In this document: positions 14,305-23,337 of the stretch, piece after piece
Layout: every line of letters starts with the position of its first letter
Position numbering within the stretch: the stretch's first letter is position 1
Assembly: GCA_015233155.1 (NCBI GenBank)
Contig: JADFYG010000006.1
Location: 100,786 to 140,687, forward strand
Direction: 5' to 3'
From: Candidatus Rifleibacteriota bacterium
Lineage (GTDB): Bacteria > Muiribacteriota > Ozemobacteria > Ozemobacterales > Ozemobacteraceae
Length of the DNA stretch: 39,902 nucleotides
Made by a program: the position numbers and the translations under genes
The notes under the pieces: generated by a model
What the model was told of the DNA's origin: nothing
The model's database searches: none
What the model saw: only the letters and a program-made list of their open reading frames with translations

Positions 14305-14624
14305 TCAGCGTCTCCTTTTATGCGGGCCCTTAATTCAACGTTTTCTTCAATAATTCTCTTCAATATAGAAACCTTTCCCTTATCTTTTGTATGTTCTGAT
14401 ACATAATTGATCATTTGAGATAAAGGGATTCTATTCAGGGTATCTGCGGTAAATGAGCTGTTTAATGGAGTAGATTCCAGTTTCTGTATCTGCTCTTTAA
14501 GAGCTTTGATCTCGGTATCTTTGTCTGATATCGTCGTCTTAGTTTTCTCCAATAGTATTTCTAAATTAGAAATGATCATTTCATAACATGTTTTTAGTGT
14601 CTTATCTCTAGTTCCCTGTTTCAT
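14301..14624 (-). CDS. Small coiled-coil protein coupled to mamK
   Basis: 107 residues from ATG 14624; its stop overlaps the mamK start (ATGA). I do not recognise a family. Residues about 15-55 form a charged coiled coil (LEILLEKTKTTISDKDTEIK, then ALKEQIQKLES), followed by a Ser/Thr/Asn linker and a second helical stretch (ILKRIIEENVELRARIKGDAE). No membrane helix or signal peptide is present, so it is cytoplasmic. Translational coupling with mamK suggests a filament regulator or an adaptor linking the filament to vesicles, comparable in role to MamJ or to coiled-coil Mad proteins of deep-branching magnetotactic bacteria; this is inference from position only. The gene lies 77 bases after the dtxR-feoA fusion and is AT-rich. 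Confidence 0.75.
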   Translation of the reverse strand: MKQGTRDKTLKTCYEMIISNLEILLEKTKTTISDKDTEIKALKEQIQKLESTPLNSSFTADTLNRIPLSQMINYVSEHTKDKGKVSILKRIIEENVELRARIKGDAE

Positions 14625-14701
14625 CTAATTCTCAACTCAGATTGATATTCGAAATGCCTGAGGAATATCTGCTATTTGGTGAAGTATTGATCAGCGGAGT
14701 G

Positions 14702-15394
14702 TTATGGCAGATTCAGACCAACGCTGTTATCCTCTCCCAGACGCCACACGAATACATTGCGGGCGAGATCTTCATCGAGAGCTATTTCAGTATTTTCGAG
14801 CCTGACGCAGAACGCTGGATACTTTCGCTGCACGGTGACATGTACACCGGGGTGAAACCCGACGGACAGAAGCCGTTGCAGATTCGAGTGACTGCCTGGC
14901 TTGATATAAGTGATCTTCCCGGATTCACCCGGTGCCAGTTCATGCAGGCTCACAATAACCCTGCCGACTCCCGTGGCACCTTTTTGGCAACAACTTCCCC
15001 GTGGGATGGGCTTGCCGTCGGGACAGACTTCCGGATGTCCCAGCAATGTGCATATGGCCTCTTCAACCTCGGGAAGAAGGCTGTGCTCAACCTTACAAGC
15101 GACCTCTTCCATTTCGGCCTGTTTCAGTTTCAGAATGGATGTCACGAGGACTTCCGCCAGCCTGTGACGGCGAATGACACCCTCGGCCGTGATTTTCCCT
15201 TCCCGGGAAAACATCACCTTGTCGGCGCTTCTCACGATGAGACCGCGACGTTCAAGCTCCTGAAGATCAGCCTCGGCAAAATCAACTACGCACAGCTTCC
15301 TGATCGCTTCGATCGCAAAGTTTTTCGCTTCGCCTGATCTCCACACCGCTTCGAGCACTTCTTCTTCTTTTTCAGTTATCATATTCAGTTCCAT
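14702..15394 (-). CDS. DtxR/IdeR-type iron regulator fused to a FeoA domain
   Basis: 230 residues from ATG 15394, overlapping the feoB stop as TAATG; ATG 15382 is an alternative. The N-terminal part is a DtxR-family winged helix plus dimerisation domain: RLAEVLVTSIL after RRH, and EVACKVEHSLLPEVEEAICT followed by LLGHPEVCPDGKPIPRGSCC. Metal ligands typical of the family are present: Cys100, Glu103 and His104 (CKVEH) and ancillary His77 and Glu81. The C-terminal 85 residues (about 145-220) form an SH3-like FeoA domain (LAPGESGKITYIKPG, LLSVGFHPGVHVTVQRKYP). DtxR-FeoA chains occur in bacteria as iron- or manganese-responsive repressors. Here it could sense Fe(II), control the cluster, and contact FeoB. 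Its place between feoB and mamK ties iron uptake to magnetosome production. Confidence 0.9.
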   Translation of the reverse strand: MELNMITEKEEEVLEAVWRSGEAKNFAIEAIRKLCVVDFAEADLQELERRGLIVRSADKVMFSREGKITAEGVIRRHRLAEVLVTSILKLKQAEMEEVACKVEHSLLPEVEEAICTLLGHPEVCPDGKPIPRGSCCQKGATGVGRVIVSLHELAPGESGKITYIKPGSHSNLQRLLSVGFHPGVHVTVQRKYPAFCVRLENTEIALDEDLARNVFVWRLGEDNSVGLNLP

Positions 15395-17382
15395 TATGAA
15401 AATGTTATTCCGGCCCATGTGCAGAAATGGTTAACAAAAGTGCCGAGTATGATGGCCCACATCATCACGGCAACGACGATCACACTCGTTATTCTGCCTC
15501 CGCGCTCCTTGTACAAAACCATTGTAGAGTTGAAACACGGTATCATGAATGTCATCACCAGCAGACAGACAACCGACTGTAGATTGGTATAATGTTCACT
15601 GAGGTTGAGCAGTTCAGCGGCACCATTTTCTCTTCTCACGATGGTCTTGAGAAACACCTGTACACTGTCTTCCGGAAGTCCGAGAAGCGAACTGGTAACC
15701 GGCCTTAGAACATGTCCCATGAGTTGCAATCCACCGACCCGCTGGAAGACAAATACAAGGACTGAGGCCAGCACAAACACCGGGACCGCCTCTTTCATGA
15801 AATAATACGTCTTTTGAGCCGCAGACCGCAGGAGCAGTCGTGGTTTGGGAACTCTCAGAGGGGGGATCTCCAGGAGTAGTGGTGTGTGCTCGCCAGGAAG
15901 AATTTTGTTTGCGAGAACGCCTGCCGCGAAAATCTGAATGGCTATACAGCCAAACACAGTCAGGGTTGCAATGAATGGCATCCGATCCAGAATTGTGAGC
16001 ATGACAGCGATCAGCGGGGCGCATGGTACGGCCAGAAACAGGAGAAAGGATGCAATGTTTTTTTCTTTTTTCGTGTCCAGGATACGTGTTGTAAGAATTG
16101 CCATTGTAACACACGAAAAGCCCATTGTGAGCGGAACGACCCCTTTGCCGTTCAATCCCATTTTACGAAACGTGCGATTGAGCAAAATTGATAGCCGTGG
16201 CAGGTAGCCCGAATCTTCAAGCAAACCGAAAGCGAGGTAGAAACAAAAAATCACCGGGCCCACGATTCCCAGTGCCAGGAAAACGCCCGTTGGCAGGACT
16301 CCAAAATTTGGGTCCACGAGGAGGTCTCTGAAAAAAGCGATTGGAATTGGCTGTACCAATTTAGTGACGAGCGGAATGATAAATCCTTTAAAAAGACCCT
16401 TCTCGATCAGGTCGACGAGGAAGACTGCGCCAAAGGAGCCGACAAACAAATACATTCCGAACAGAATCAAAAGCGCAATAGGAATGCCGGTGTGATACTG
16501 AACACACCAGTCCCCCAATTTGCGGGCGAAAGGATGGGCCGGAGGAGGATCGACGGTGACCACGTTTCCGGCAATCTGCTCGGCCTTCTTCAGATACAGA
16601 TTAGAGAGTGTCGCTGTGATCTGTGACGGCTCTTCGCGACGAAAGTCCGAGGCCAGATCCTTGAGCTGATCGAGCATACCCGGACCGAATTCTCTCTTTA
16701 CAAATTCCTCAACGCCATGATCTTCCGCGAAAAGTAAAACCCCTAGAATTCGAGGCGAGATCGGTGACGGCTGGAGCAGTTTTTCAACAAGGCTTATGAA
16801 CTGCTCTACCCTCGGCGGATAGGTCATGAGCCTTGGCGGAATTCTCATGACAGATAGCAGGGGGGCGACTTCCTGCACCCCAAAACCTTCACGGGCAACC
16901 GTCGTGACAATTTCGATACCGAGAAGTTCAGAGAGTTTCGGGACATCGATCTGAATACCTCGCGGTGGCGCCTCGTCTATCATGTTGATGACCATCATCA
17001 TCGGGAGGCCGTACTCGCCATACTGAAGCCCCATAGCCACCGAGCGCTTCAGATTTTTGGCGTCAGCCACCAGCAGTATTCCTGTTAATTCAGTGGGAGC
17101 ATGCGCCATCAGCAATGCATCGCGTGAAGCGACTTCATCATCGTTTTTAGCAAAAACCGAATATGTTCCCGGGGTGTCATACACCATCTGCCCGGACTGC
17201 TTCATGCAGGCAGCCTGCAGACTGACCGTCGAACCCGGCACGTTAAGGGACTGAGCTTCAGTCCCTGTCAGGCGGGCGAAAAGTGAGGTTTTCCCGACGT
17301 TCAGATTGCCGACGATGACGACCCGGCTAATCTTATGGGGAGAGGAAGCATCGCAGGTATTACACTTATTGCATGTCGTCAT
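15394..17382 (-). CDS. feoB: Ferrous iron transporter FeoB
   Basis: 662 residues from ATG 17382. Preceded by a Cys-rich N-terminal extension (CNKCNTC), the G domain has G1 GNLNVGKTS (25-33), G3 DTPG (69-72) and G4 NMID (133-136). It is followed by a helical GDI-like segment and about 8-10 membrane helices with two Gate regions; the conserved Cys motifs are GFSCVTMAILTTRILD and MIPCFNSTMVLYKERGG. FeoB imports Fe(II) across the cytoplasmic membrane in a GTP-dependent way. Magnetosome clusters often carry their own feoAB copy; head position in the leftward transcript supports that here. The N-terminal CxxCxxC could bind metal. The preferred GTPase G5 region is not obvious. No separate FeoC is visible. 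A weak promoter candidate lies upstream at 17450-17478. Confidence 0.95.
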   Translation of the reverse strand: MTTCNKCNTCDASSPHKISRVVIVGNLNVGKTSLFARLTGTEAQSLNVPGSTVSLQAACMKQSGQMVYDTPGTYSVFAKNDDEVASRDALLMAHAPTELTGILLVADAKNLKRSVAMGLQYGEYGLPMMMVINMIDEAPPRGIQIDVPKLSELLGIEIVTTVAREGFGVQEVAPLLSVMRIPPRLMTYPPRVEQFISLVEKLLQPSPISPRILGVLLFAEDHGVEEFVKREFGPGMLDQLKDLASDFRREEPSQITATLSNLYLKKAEQIAGNVVTVDPPPAHPFARKLGDWCVQYHTGIPIALLILFGMYLFVGSFGAVFLVDLIEKGLFKGFIIPLVTKLVQPIPIAFFRDLLVDPNFGVLPTGVFLALGIVGPVIFCFYLAFGLLEDSGYLPRLSILLNRTFRKMGLNGKGVVPLTMGFSCVTMAILTTRILDTKKEKNIASFLLFLAVPCAPLIAVMLTILDRMPFIATLTVFGCIAIQIFAAGVLANKILPGEHTPLLLEIPPLRVPKPRLLLRSAAQKTYYFMKEAVPVFVLASVLVFVFQRVGGLQLMGHVLRPVTSSLLGLPEDSVQVFLKTIVRRENGAAELLNLSEHYTNLQSVVCLLVMTFMIPCFNSTMVLYKERGGRITSVIVVAVMMWAIILGTFVNHFCTWAGITFS

Positions 17383-17449
17383 TTGGAGTTCATGTCATGG
17401 AAGTTAAGCAATTTGTTCCCTTGCCTGAAAATTTCTCTTTACCGGGCGA

Positions 17450-17478
17450 AGATTACCACGGCAACAATGATCTTTCAA
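17450..17478 (-). promoter_or_regulatory. Weak promoter candidate for feoB
   Basis: Minus strand TTGAAA (17473-17478), 17 bases, TAATCT (17450-17455). The -35 is good (5/6), the -10 poor (3/6). About 70 bases upstream of the feoB start. Confidence 0.3.
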
Positions 17479-17725
17479 TCAGGACATCAGGAAATCTCCG
17501 CTGGGGAGTTTGCTGAAGCGGCGGGCGGTGGAAATCAATTATGACGGGACCGAAATATTCAGCAGCGACTGTCTGCGGTCAGACCCTGCCTCTGTCGCTT
17601 CCATACAGAAAAATGAGATCATGTTATACTCTGTCCGGGATAAGAACAAGGCATCATAAATTGCTAAGCGATTGTGATCACGCAGGCTGCCACAAGCCGC
17701 CTCGCCTGTGGACATTTGATTTGAC

Positions 17726-17750
17726 GGCGCGCCCGGCGGTCGCGCCCTAC
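17726..17750 (-). repeat. REP-type palindrome, copy 2
   Basis: Arms GGCGCG and CGCGCC around loop CCCGGCGGT, then CTAC. The loop is identical to that of the copy at 28380, while both arms differ in a compensating way, which supports selection or transposition of a hairpin. Confidence 0.8.
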
Positions 17751-17789
17751 CTGATCGTGAAAATTGGTTCATCAGTCGGAGATGCGCGA

Positions 17790-20039
17790 ATGACGGAAGA
17801 CAGGGTCAGGGAATATTCTTCCCATGCCAGCAATATAATAAAGGCATGTTGCATTCTGGCCATTGGGATTTTGGTTTTGTATGCCGTCGGGCATCCATTT
17901 TTTGAAGAACCCCTTCCTCATCTTGATTTATTACCCGTTGTTTTAGGCAAAGGCCTGGTCGCCTGTCTGCTTTGTCTGCTCGGGATTTTTCTCATCGAGG
18001 GCATTGGGAGAGGCGTGTTGGCATTTGGAAACCTGGTCTGTGTCTCCGGATTACCCCTTGCCTGCGGCATTCTCTGGATAGCAGCCGGTTCGATAATACT
18101 TTTGTCTTTGGGGCTGCTGAAATGGTTTCCAGCGTTTCTTCTCCTGGCACCTTTCATATTTTCATTTTTCCGCACCGGAAGATTTTTTGAAGGAACGATA
18201 TTTTGCGGAATTCACTGGTCATCATGGTTGGCGATACTTTTGTTTGGTGCTGTGGCCGGCGCGATTGCTCTGGCGCCATCGGTATCTTACGATGACCACG
18301 TCTATCATCTTCAGGCAATAAATGATTTTCAGGCAAGGGGAACGCTATGGTACCAGTCGCATCAGCCCAATATCTACAGGCCGATGGGGCATGCGGCTTT
18401 CATGGCATGGTTGCGAATCCTGTGCGGAGAAACCATCGGGGGGCTTGCAAATGTTCTTTTCATGATTGCTGCGGCATTGCTGGTATCTAATACGAGTAAC
18501 AAAATATCCGTGCGCATTCACGAGCGACCCACCGGGTCGCCCCTACATCATCATTATGAACATATTTGCAGGAACTCCCTTATCGGAATTATCGGAACTC
18601 TGGCGTGGGTGTCCAACCCGCAACTGATGTTTTTTGCAGGATCGACATATTCAGAGCCCTTTCTATGCCTTGTTTTTTTGCTGATTCTTCACGTGCTTGT
18701 CGTTAAAGACGATTTTTTTCAGATTGGCTCAGATATTCCCGAATCAATTAATTGTCAGAAGCCTGAAAGAAAAGATCTTAGCGATGTTTCAGGAGTTGAT
18801 ACGGTCCGACACACCGGTTCCGCAATGTTTTTTGTGGGAGGATTGCTAGCAGGTCTTCTTCCGGGAATAAAATATACCGGGATCCTGCTTGTTCCGGTTC
18901 CATTCATCGTTGCGCATCCATCTTTTGCATCCGGAATCCCTTTCAAAAATAATTATCTACCCTTGATTCTGGGTTTTATTCTCGCTTTTGTGTTTGCCGC
19001 TTTTCCATTTTATATCCGAAATGGTGTCATAACCGGAAACCCAGTTTATCCGCATGTTCCACGGCTTTTTTACGGCGTTTCTGATTTTCCCGGAGTTTCG
19101 GCAATTTCTGATTTCATGAAAGGATACACAGGTTCAGAAACGGTCCGGTCGAGTCTTCCATTTGAGGATCTTGCCACTGATTCGAAGGATCTGATAGATT
19201 TCGCCTATCAGGATTTCACAGATCGATTTGGCATGGGGCGTGATCCTGTTTCTTTGCTTATGGCCCCGTGGAATGTCGTCCTGCATGGGCACTTTCACAA
19301 TTCAAAATATCCACTCCAATTCTTCGATGGTCAGTTGAGTCCATTCTTTCTGGTCACGTTGTTTCTCCTTTTATTCATCGCTCTGTCAAGTAAGCTTTCA
19401 AGGAATAAATCACGTGTTTTGCTTCTTTTTTCCTGCTCCATCTGGATGCTGGCGGGGTGGCTGTCAGGATCTCACCAGATCAGATTTCTCATGCCCCTGG
19501 TTGCTTTCTCTGCCTGGGCAGTTCCCTGGCTGTTTTCAGGGATCAGCAGGCGGCAACTGTTTTGCTGGATAATCATAGCGGCTCTTTCTTCCTGCTGGGC
19601 CATCACATATGGAGTCAGCCGGATCGATCGGGTTGCGCCGTTCGTGGCGGGAAAGATTTCCGAAAATGAGTATTACGCCGCCTCCATTCCATTTTTTAAC
19701 TGTTTTGCATGGGCCAATGCGAATCTTCCGGAGTCTGCGAAAACACTGGTATTACTTGAGGAATGTTCGTATCTTCTCAAGAAGAACCAACTATGGACGG
19801 GTCTTCTGCCTCATACATTCGTTAATTTTCTGTATCGCTGCGGATCTGCCGAAACGGCGGAGCGCATTCTCCGAAAGCATGGAATCACGCATATATTTAT
19901 ACCGAGTTATGGCAAAATCATTTTTTCAGAAATTCAGGATTCCATTTTTCAGACAGTTCAGTCCGACTTCTTTTCCAGGCATCTTAAATCCGTATATAAC
20001 GATGGACAATACGAATTTTTCGCATGGGCTGTTCCCTGA
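17790..20039 (+). CDS. Polytopic membrane protein, putative GT-C-type glycosyltransferase
   Basis: 749 residues from ATG 17790 with GGAG 9-10 bases upstream; the frame is open upstream to 17541 but that part contains a REP element and looks non-coding. About 10-12 membrane segments. The first large loop has SYDDHVYHLQAINDFQARG, an acidic motif followed by YHL, of the kind found in the first extracytoplasmic loop of GT-C/PMT-like lipid-linked sugar transferases. A C-terminal soluble part (from about residue 640) has a Cys and aromatic residues and no clear family. Residues near 245-253 (ERPTGSPL) are encoded by a REP palindrome lying in frame. Substrate unknown; cell-envelope glycosylation is a reasonable inference. 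It converges on the histidine kinase gene, three bases apart, with no terminator between them. Confidence 0.75.
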   Translation: MTEDRVREYSSHASNIIKACCILAIGILVLYAVGHPFFEEPLPHLDLLPVVLGKGLVACLLCLLGIFLIEGIGRGVLAFGNLVCVSGLPLACGILWIAAGSIILLSLGLLKWFPAFLLLAPFIFSFFRTGRFFEGTIFCGIHWSSWLAILLFGAVAGAIALAPSVSYDDHVYHLQAINDFQARGTLWYQSHQPNIYRPMGHAAFMAWLRILCGETIGGLANVLFMIAAALLVSNTSNKISVRIHERPTGSPLHHHYEHICRNSLIGIIGTLAWVSNPQLMFFAGSTYSEPFLCLVFLLILHVLVVKDDFFQIGSDIPESINCQKPERKDLSDVSGVDTVRHTGSAMFFVGGLLAGLLPGIKYTGILLVPVPFIVAHPSFASGIPFKNNYLPLILGFILAFVFAAFPFYIRNGVITGNPVYPHVPRLFYGVSDFPGVSAISDFMKGYTGSETVRSSLPFEDLATDSKDLIDFAYQDFTDRFGMGRDPVSLLMAPWNVVLHGHFHNSKYPLQFFDGQLSPFFLVTLFLLLFIALSSKLSRNKSRVLLLFSCSIWMLAGWLSGSHQIRFLMPLVAFSAWAVPWLFSGISRRQLFCWIIIAALSSCWAITYGVSRIDRVAPFVAGKISENEYYAASIPFFNCFAWANANLPESAKTLVLLEECSYLLKKNQLWTGLLPHTFVNFLYRCGSAETAERILRKHGITHIFIPSYGKIIFSEIQDSIFQTVQSDFFSRHLKSVYNDGQYEFFAWAVP
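18524..18546 (-). repeat. REP-type palindrome inside a reading frame, copy 3
   Basis: Arms GCGACCC and GGGTCGC (7 bp, perfect) around ACC, followed by CCCTAC. It lies within the coding sequence of the membrane protein and is translated as part of an apparently unconserved hydrophilic loop. Confidence 0.7.
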
Positions 20040-20042
20040 ACT

Positions 20043-22301
20043 TCACTGGTCAATACAGCGTTTCATTTCGCTTATCAGTCGTTGAACTTGAATCGGCTTG
20101 GAAACATACCCGTCGAAACCGGCCTGAATAAACCGCTCCTGGTCTCCCTCAAGGGCCTGAGCGGTCAACGCGATGACAGGAGAGCGGACTCCCTTGGCGT
20201 TATCCAGCAAACGAATGCGTTGCAGAGCATCGATGCCGTCAAGAACCGGCAATAATATGTCCATGAGGATCAGGTCGTATCTGGTCCGGGATACTTCGGT
20301 AACCGCTTCTTCACCATTGGTCGCCAGTTCGACCGAGTGGCCCATCCTGGTAAGCAGAGCTGAAGCCACTTGTTGGCTTGCATGGTTGTCTTCGACAAGT
20401 AAAATATGCAGCGGTTTTCGATTCCAGTTGATTGTAAAACTTTCGCTCCTGGCAGCCGGTTGTGTGGGGGGCAGCGTATCAGACACTGTCTGATACGGCA
20501 GAACGACGTGAAAGGTACTACCTTGCCCTTGCTGGCTTTCAGCCCAGATTCGGCCATTCATGAGCTCGGTAAGCTGGCGACAAATGGACAGTCCAAGACC
20601 GGTGCCTCCGTGTTTCCTGGCCACAGAGGCATCAGCCTGCTGAAATGGGATGAACAGTTTTTCGAGCACATCGGGCGACATGCCTGGCCCGGTGTCAGAA
20701 ACACTGAAGAGTACTGATGTACTCTTTTCAAGTCGTTCATCAACGCTGACTGTGATTACAATCTCGCCTTGCTCGGTAAATTTTACCGCATTGGTCAGGA
20801 GGTTCAGAAGAATTTGTCGTAATCTCAGCGGATCACCGATAAGCAGGTTCGGAACTTCGTCAGATATGTGAAGGCTGATTCGTAGTTTTCTTGACGAAAT
20901 AAGGATATTCTCCAAGCGCAGGACATCGTTCATACAATTGCGCAAACTGAATTCGATCATTTCGAACTTGATTTTCCCTGCTTCGATCTTGGAAAGATCG
21001 AGCACGTCATTCAGAATTGCCAGAAGGTTATTCCCGGAAAGCTCTATGCAGTCCAAAAAACTCCTTTGTTCATCGTCGAGTTCTGAAAAATCCAGGAGCT
21101 GGCACATTCCTATGATGCCATTCATAGCCGTGCGCAACTCATGGCTAGTATTTGCCAGGAACTCACTTTTGGCACGGTTTGCCCGCTCGGCTTCATCGTG
21201 AAGTCCCCGAATCTCCGTGAGTTGTTTTGCAAGCTGACCGTAGGCTCTCGCATTTGCCAGGGCCAGACCTACCGTTGTATTGAGAGCACGCGAAAGATTC
21301 AAGTAGCGATCGAGATACTCCGGAAATGTGAAGTCATCAAGTTCGATGACGCCGAAGACTTCCTTGATATGGGTAAACCTGAGGTAGAAACCGGTGCCGG
21401 CTGCGTTTTTTCCAAAAAGTCTGGAATATCCTGACAAACGCTCTCTGGCGGCGTGAGTCTCGCTTTCCGGCAAGGGCGGCAGGCACTGAATCTCAGCGGG
21501 CGGGGTCTCATGATGCCATCTCAGATATGTGATTCGGCGTGGTGCGAACAGCATCTGACACAAGTCAATGGCGCATCTGATCACCTCGCTTTCTTCCCGA
21601 ATCTGCGCGAGTCTTGCCAGGACATCGCTCATCATACTCGTTTCAGAAATCTGCTTTCGGGATTCCCTGAGAGCTTTATCGTATATCCGCTGTTCATGAT
21701 TCATCTGATCGGACAGCACTATATTGCGCAACAGCAAGCGGAAATGATCCAGACCGATCTCGACTATTCTGGAAGGCATATTCAGATACGCGGCAAATTC
21801 GGCAAACTGTCTGCGACTGTCGGGAGCAATTCCGGTATCAAGGAGTATAAGAGTTTTCATGCTCTCGCTGAAAAAGGCCTGCGCCGAATTCTGATCGAAT
21901 CCGTCATGCTTCAAGCGGTTCCGCCATTCCGCGAGCCAACCAGGCGAAACCAGATAGCCGCCTTCTGCCTGCAGAGATTGAATCAGCGTTTCGCTGGTCA
22001 GCATGGAAAAACACTGGGTAAAACGATTGATTCGCCATTTACTGTCGGGCGGAATCATTTCGGGGAGATTATGACAACAGACGCCGCTCAATAGATGAAC
22101 GGCCTGTAAATCATTTTCGTAGACGGCAAGAGTGGAATTCAACTCATCCCGAGATAATATTGGTTTGCCGCAACGTGCCGGTACTGCGATTGGAACTACG
22201 TGCCGCCAGCCCTCACGTTCAATGATTGTCGACAACTCCGGGAAATAATTCCGGCAGACGGATATACCGATCTTAAATGGAATTTCGCTATTAGGAATCA
22301 T
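20043..22301 (-). CDS. Hybrid histidine kinase with DUF1638-like input domain and receiver domain
   Basis: 752 residues from ATG 22301, eight bases after the methyltransferase gene. Residues 10-190 ([49 protein letters not shown]) resemble DUF1638, a domain usually encoded beside corrinoid methyltransferases. A linker helix and GAF-like domain (about 220-355) follow. The kinase core has His387 in [10 protein letters not shown], Asn504 in [14 protein letters not shown] at 536-540 and GGTGLG at 565-570. The receiver (about 631-750) has Asp681 in [13 protein letters not shown] and a Lys in GYVSKP. No membrane helix is seen, so it is cytoplasmic. Together with the two upstream genes it may form a sensor for a methylated compound or for methyl-corrinoid state; that is inference. 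DUF1638 assignment is by memory of motifs and is less certain than the kinase. Confidence 0.88.
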   Translation of the reverse strand: MIPNSEIPFKIGISVCRNYFPELSTIIEREGWRHVVPIAVPARCGKPILSRDELNSTLAVYENDLQAVHLLSGVCCHNLPEMIPPDSKWRINRFTQCFSMLTSETLIQSLQAEGGYLVSPGWLAEWRNRLKHDGFDQNSAQAFFSESMKTLILLDTGIAPDSRRQFAEFAAYLNMPSRIVEIGLDHFRLLLRNIVLSDQMNHEQRIYDKALRESRKQISETSMMSDVLARLAQIREESEVIRCAIDLCQMLFAPRRITYLRWHHETPPAEIQCLPPLPESETHAARERLSGYSRLFGKNAAGTGFYLRFTHIKEVFGVIELDDFTFPEYLDRYLNLSRALNTTVGLALANARAYGQLAKQLTEIRGLHDEAERANRAKSEFLANTSHELRTAMNGIIGMCQLLDFSELDDEQRSFLDCIELSGNNLLAILNDVLDLSKIEAGKIKFEMIEFSLRNCMNDVLRLENILISSRKLRISLHISDEVPNLLIGDPLRLRQILLNLLTNAVKFTEQGEIVITVSVDERLEKSTSVLFSVSDTGPGMSPDVLEKLFIPFQQADASVARKHGGTGLGLSICRQLTELMNGRIWAESQQGQGSTFHVVLPYQTVSDTLPPTQPAARSESFTINWNRKPLHILLVEDNHASQQVASALLTRMGHSVELATNGEEAVTEVSRTRYDLILMDILLPVLDGIDALQRIRLLDNAKGVRSPVIALTAQALEGDQERFIQAGFDGYVSKPIQVQRLISEMKRCIDQ

Positions 22302-22308
22302 CGCCTCA

Positions 22309-23337
22309 CTATCGGGTTATTGGGTAGGTGCCGAAACGATGGACAGCTTCAGAAATTGCGAGCAATACTTCATCCGGAACCTGCCATGGTATCTCACCGT
22401 GATTGTCGGCCAGAATGAAGCCTCCGCCCGGCGCTGCCGTGAAAATTGCATCTCGGACCTTTGTTTCCGCTTCTTTCGCGCTCCAACGAGCCATCTCAAT
22501 GCCGTTAAGATTGCCGAGAATTGTTATTCGACCGGCGCATGCACGCTTCAGAGAGCCAAGATCCTCCTTGCAGCTAACGCCGACGACCTTGGCACCGGAC
22601 TGGACAATCTCATCGATAATTGCCAGGGTCTTACCGGAAGCGAGATGAATTGCTGCGGCTCCTTTGAATTGCGCCAGCGTTTGCCGGGCTATGCGAAAAC
22701 CGGTTTCCAGGAATCGTTTTTTCGGAATAATCGTTGGCGAGGAGACCGGGTCGAAATAACATATCGCAGTGGCACCGGCTGCCAGTTGGGCATTTGCCCA
22801 GTTAATGCAAAATTCCTGATTGACCGCAATCAGTTTTTCAAAGAGGGCTGGGTGGTCGAACATCAGGTCGAGATACCGCTCGAAACCAAGCTGCATCACC
22901 GGCAAAGAGAACGGCGACATCACCACGCCTATGATCGGGGCGTCATTTCCGGAGGCTTCTTTCAGCCGGGAAATGCTCTGCAGTACGTCTTGCAGTTTGA
23001 TATGATCCGCGATCACTGGGGGGCGTAAGAGATCGATCGCTGCAAAATCACGAATGGGGGGATTGCCGGAATTTGGTGGTCCATCTTCGACAAATATGAC
23101 TTCTCCGCCGAAAGCTTCGACCTCGAGTGGGGCATACCAGAAACCGTTATAACAGTCATGCCGATATTTTCGTCTCAGTCGCAGCTGGCCTTCGACAACA
23201 TTATCGGGATTGGAAAAATAATCCCGGATTGATAACCCCAGTTCCTTCGCTCCATGAAGGCTCAGCAGCAGGAAGAATGGAACCCTGTCGGGTTCCTTGT
23301 GGCCCAATGTTGTAAAAACACGTTCAAAAACGTTCAT
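22309..23337 (-). CDS. UroD-fold corrinoid methyltransferase (MtaA/CmuA-like)
   Basis: 342 residues from ATG 23337, overlapping the corrinoid-protein stop (ATGA). The opening [20 protein letters not shown] is typical of the uroporphyrinogen-decarboxylase superfamily, whose MtaA/MtbA/CmuA members move methyl groups between corrinoid proteins and thiols. Later landmarks are [49 protein letters not shown] and [18 protein letters not shown]. The zinc site of MtaA-type enzymes (His-x-Cys and a later Cys) is altered: the second position in IHLAS is Ala, and the last one lies in ADNHGE, so metal binding or activity may differ. The partner corrinoid protein is encoded immediately upstream and a kinase downstream. 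A true haem-pathway HemE is unlikely because of this context. Confidence 0.85.
   Translation of the reverse strand: MNVFERVFTTLGHKEPDRVPFFLLLSLHGAKELGLSIRDYFSNPDNVVEGQLRLRRKYRHDCYNGFWYAPLEVEAFGGEVIFVEDGPPNSGNPPIRDFAAIDLLRPPVIADHIKLQDVLQSISRLKEASGNDAPIIGVVMSPFSLPVMQLGFERYLDLMFDHPALFEKLIAVNQEFCINWANAQLAAGATAICYFDPVSSPTIIPKKRFLETGFRIARQTLAQFKGAAAIHLASGKTLAIIDEIVQSGAKVVGVSCKEDLGSLKRACAGRITILGNLNGIEMARWSAKEAETKVRDAIFTAAPGGGFILADNHGEIPWQVPDEVLLAISEAVHRFGTYPITR

Larger units (their letters stand above)
17383..17789. other. 407-base divergent intergenic region between feoB and the membrane-protein gene
   Basis: It separates the leftward magnetosome cluster from rightward chromosomal genes. It holds a weak promoter candidate for feoB, an imperfect inverted repeat AGCGAC/GTCGCT (17564-17599), and a REP palindrome (17726-17750). 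An open frame runs from 17541 into the next gene, but codon 17790 is the better start. No recognisable iron box was found. Confidence 0.5.

Noticed and set aside
14642..15337. Plus-strand open frame of 231 codons opposite the dtxR-feoA gene
   Set aside because: Antisense to a well-supported gene with intact metal ligands; no ribosome site or motif.
17541..17789. 83-codon N-terminal extension of the membrane protein gene
   Set aside because: Contains a REP palindrome and no hydrophobic pattern; ATG 17790 has a ribosome site and leads directly into the first membrane helix.
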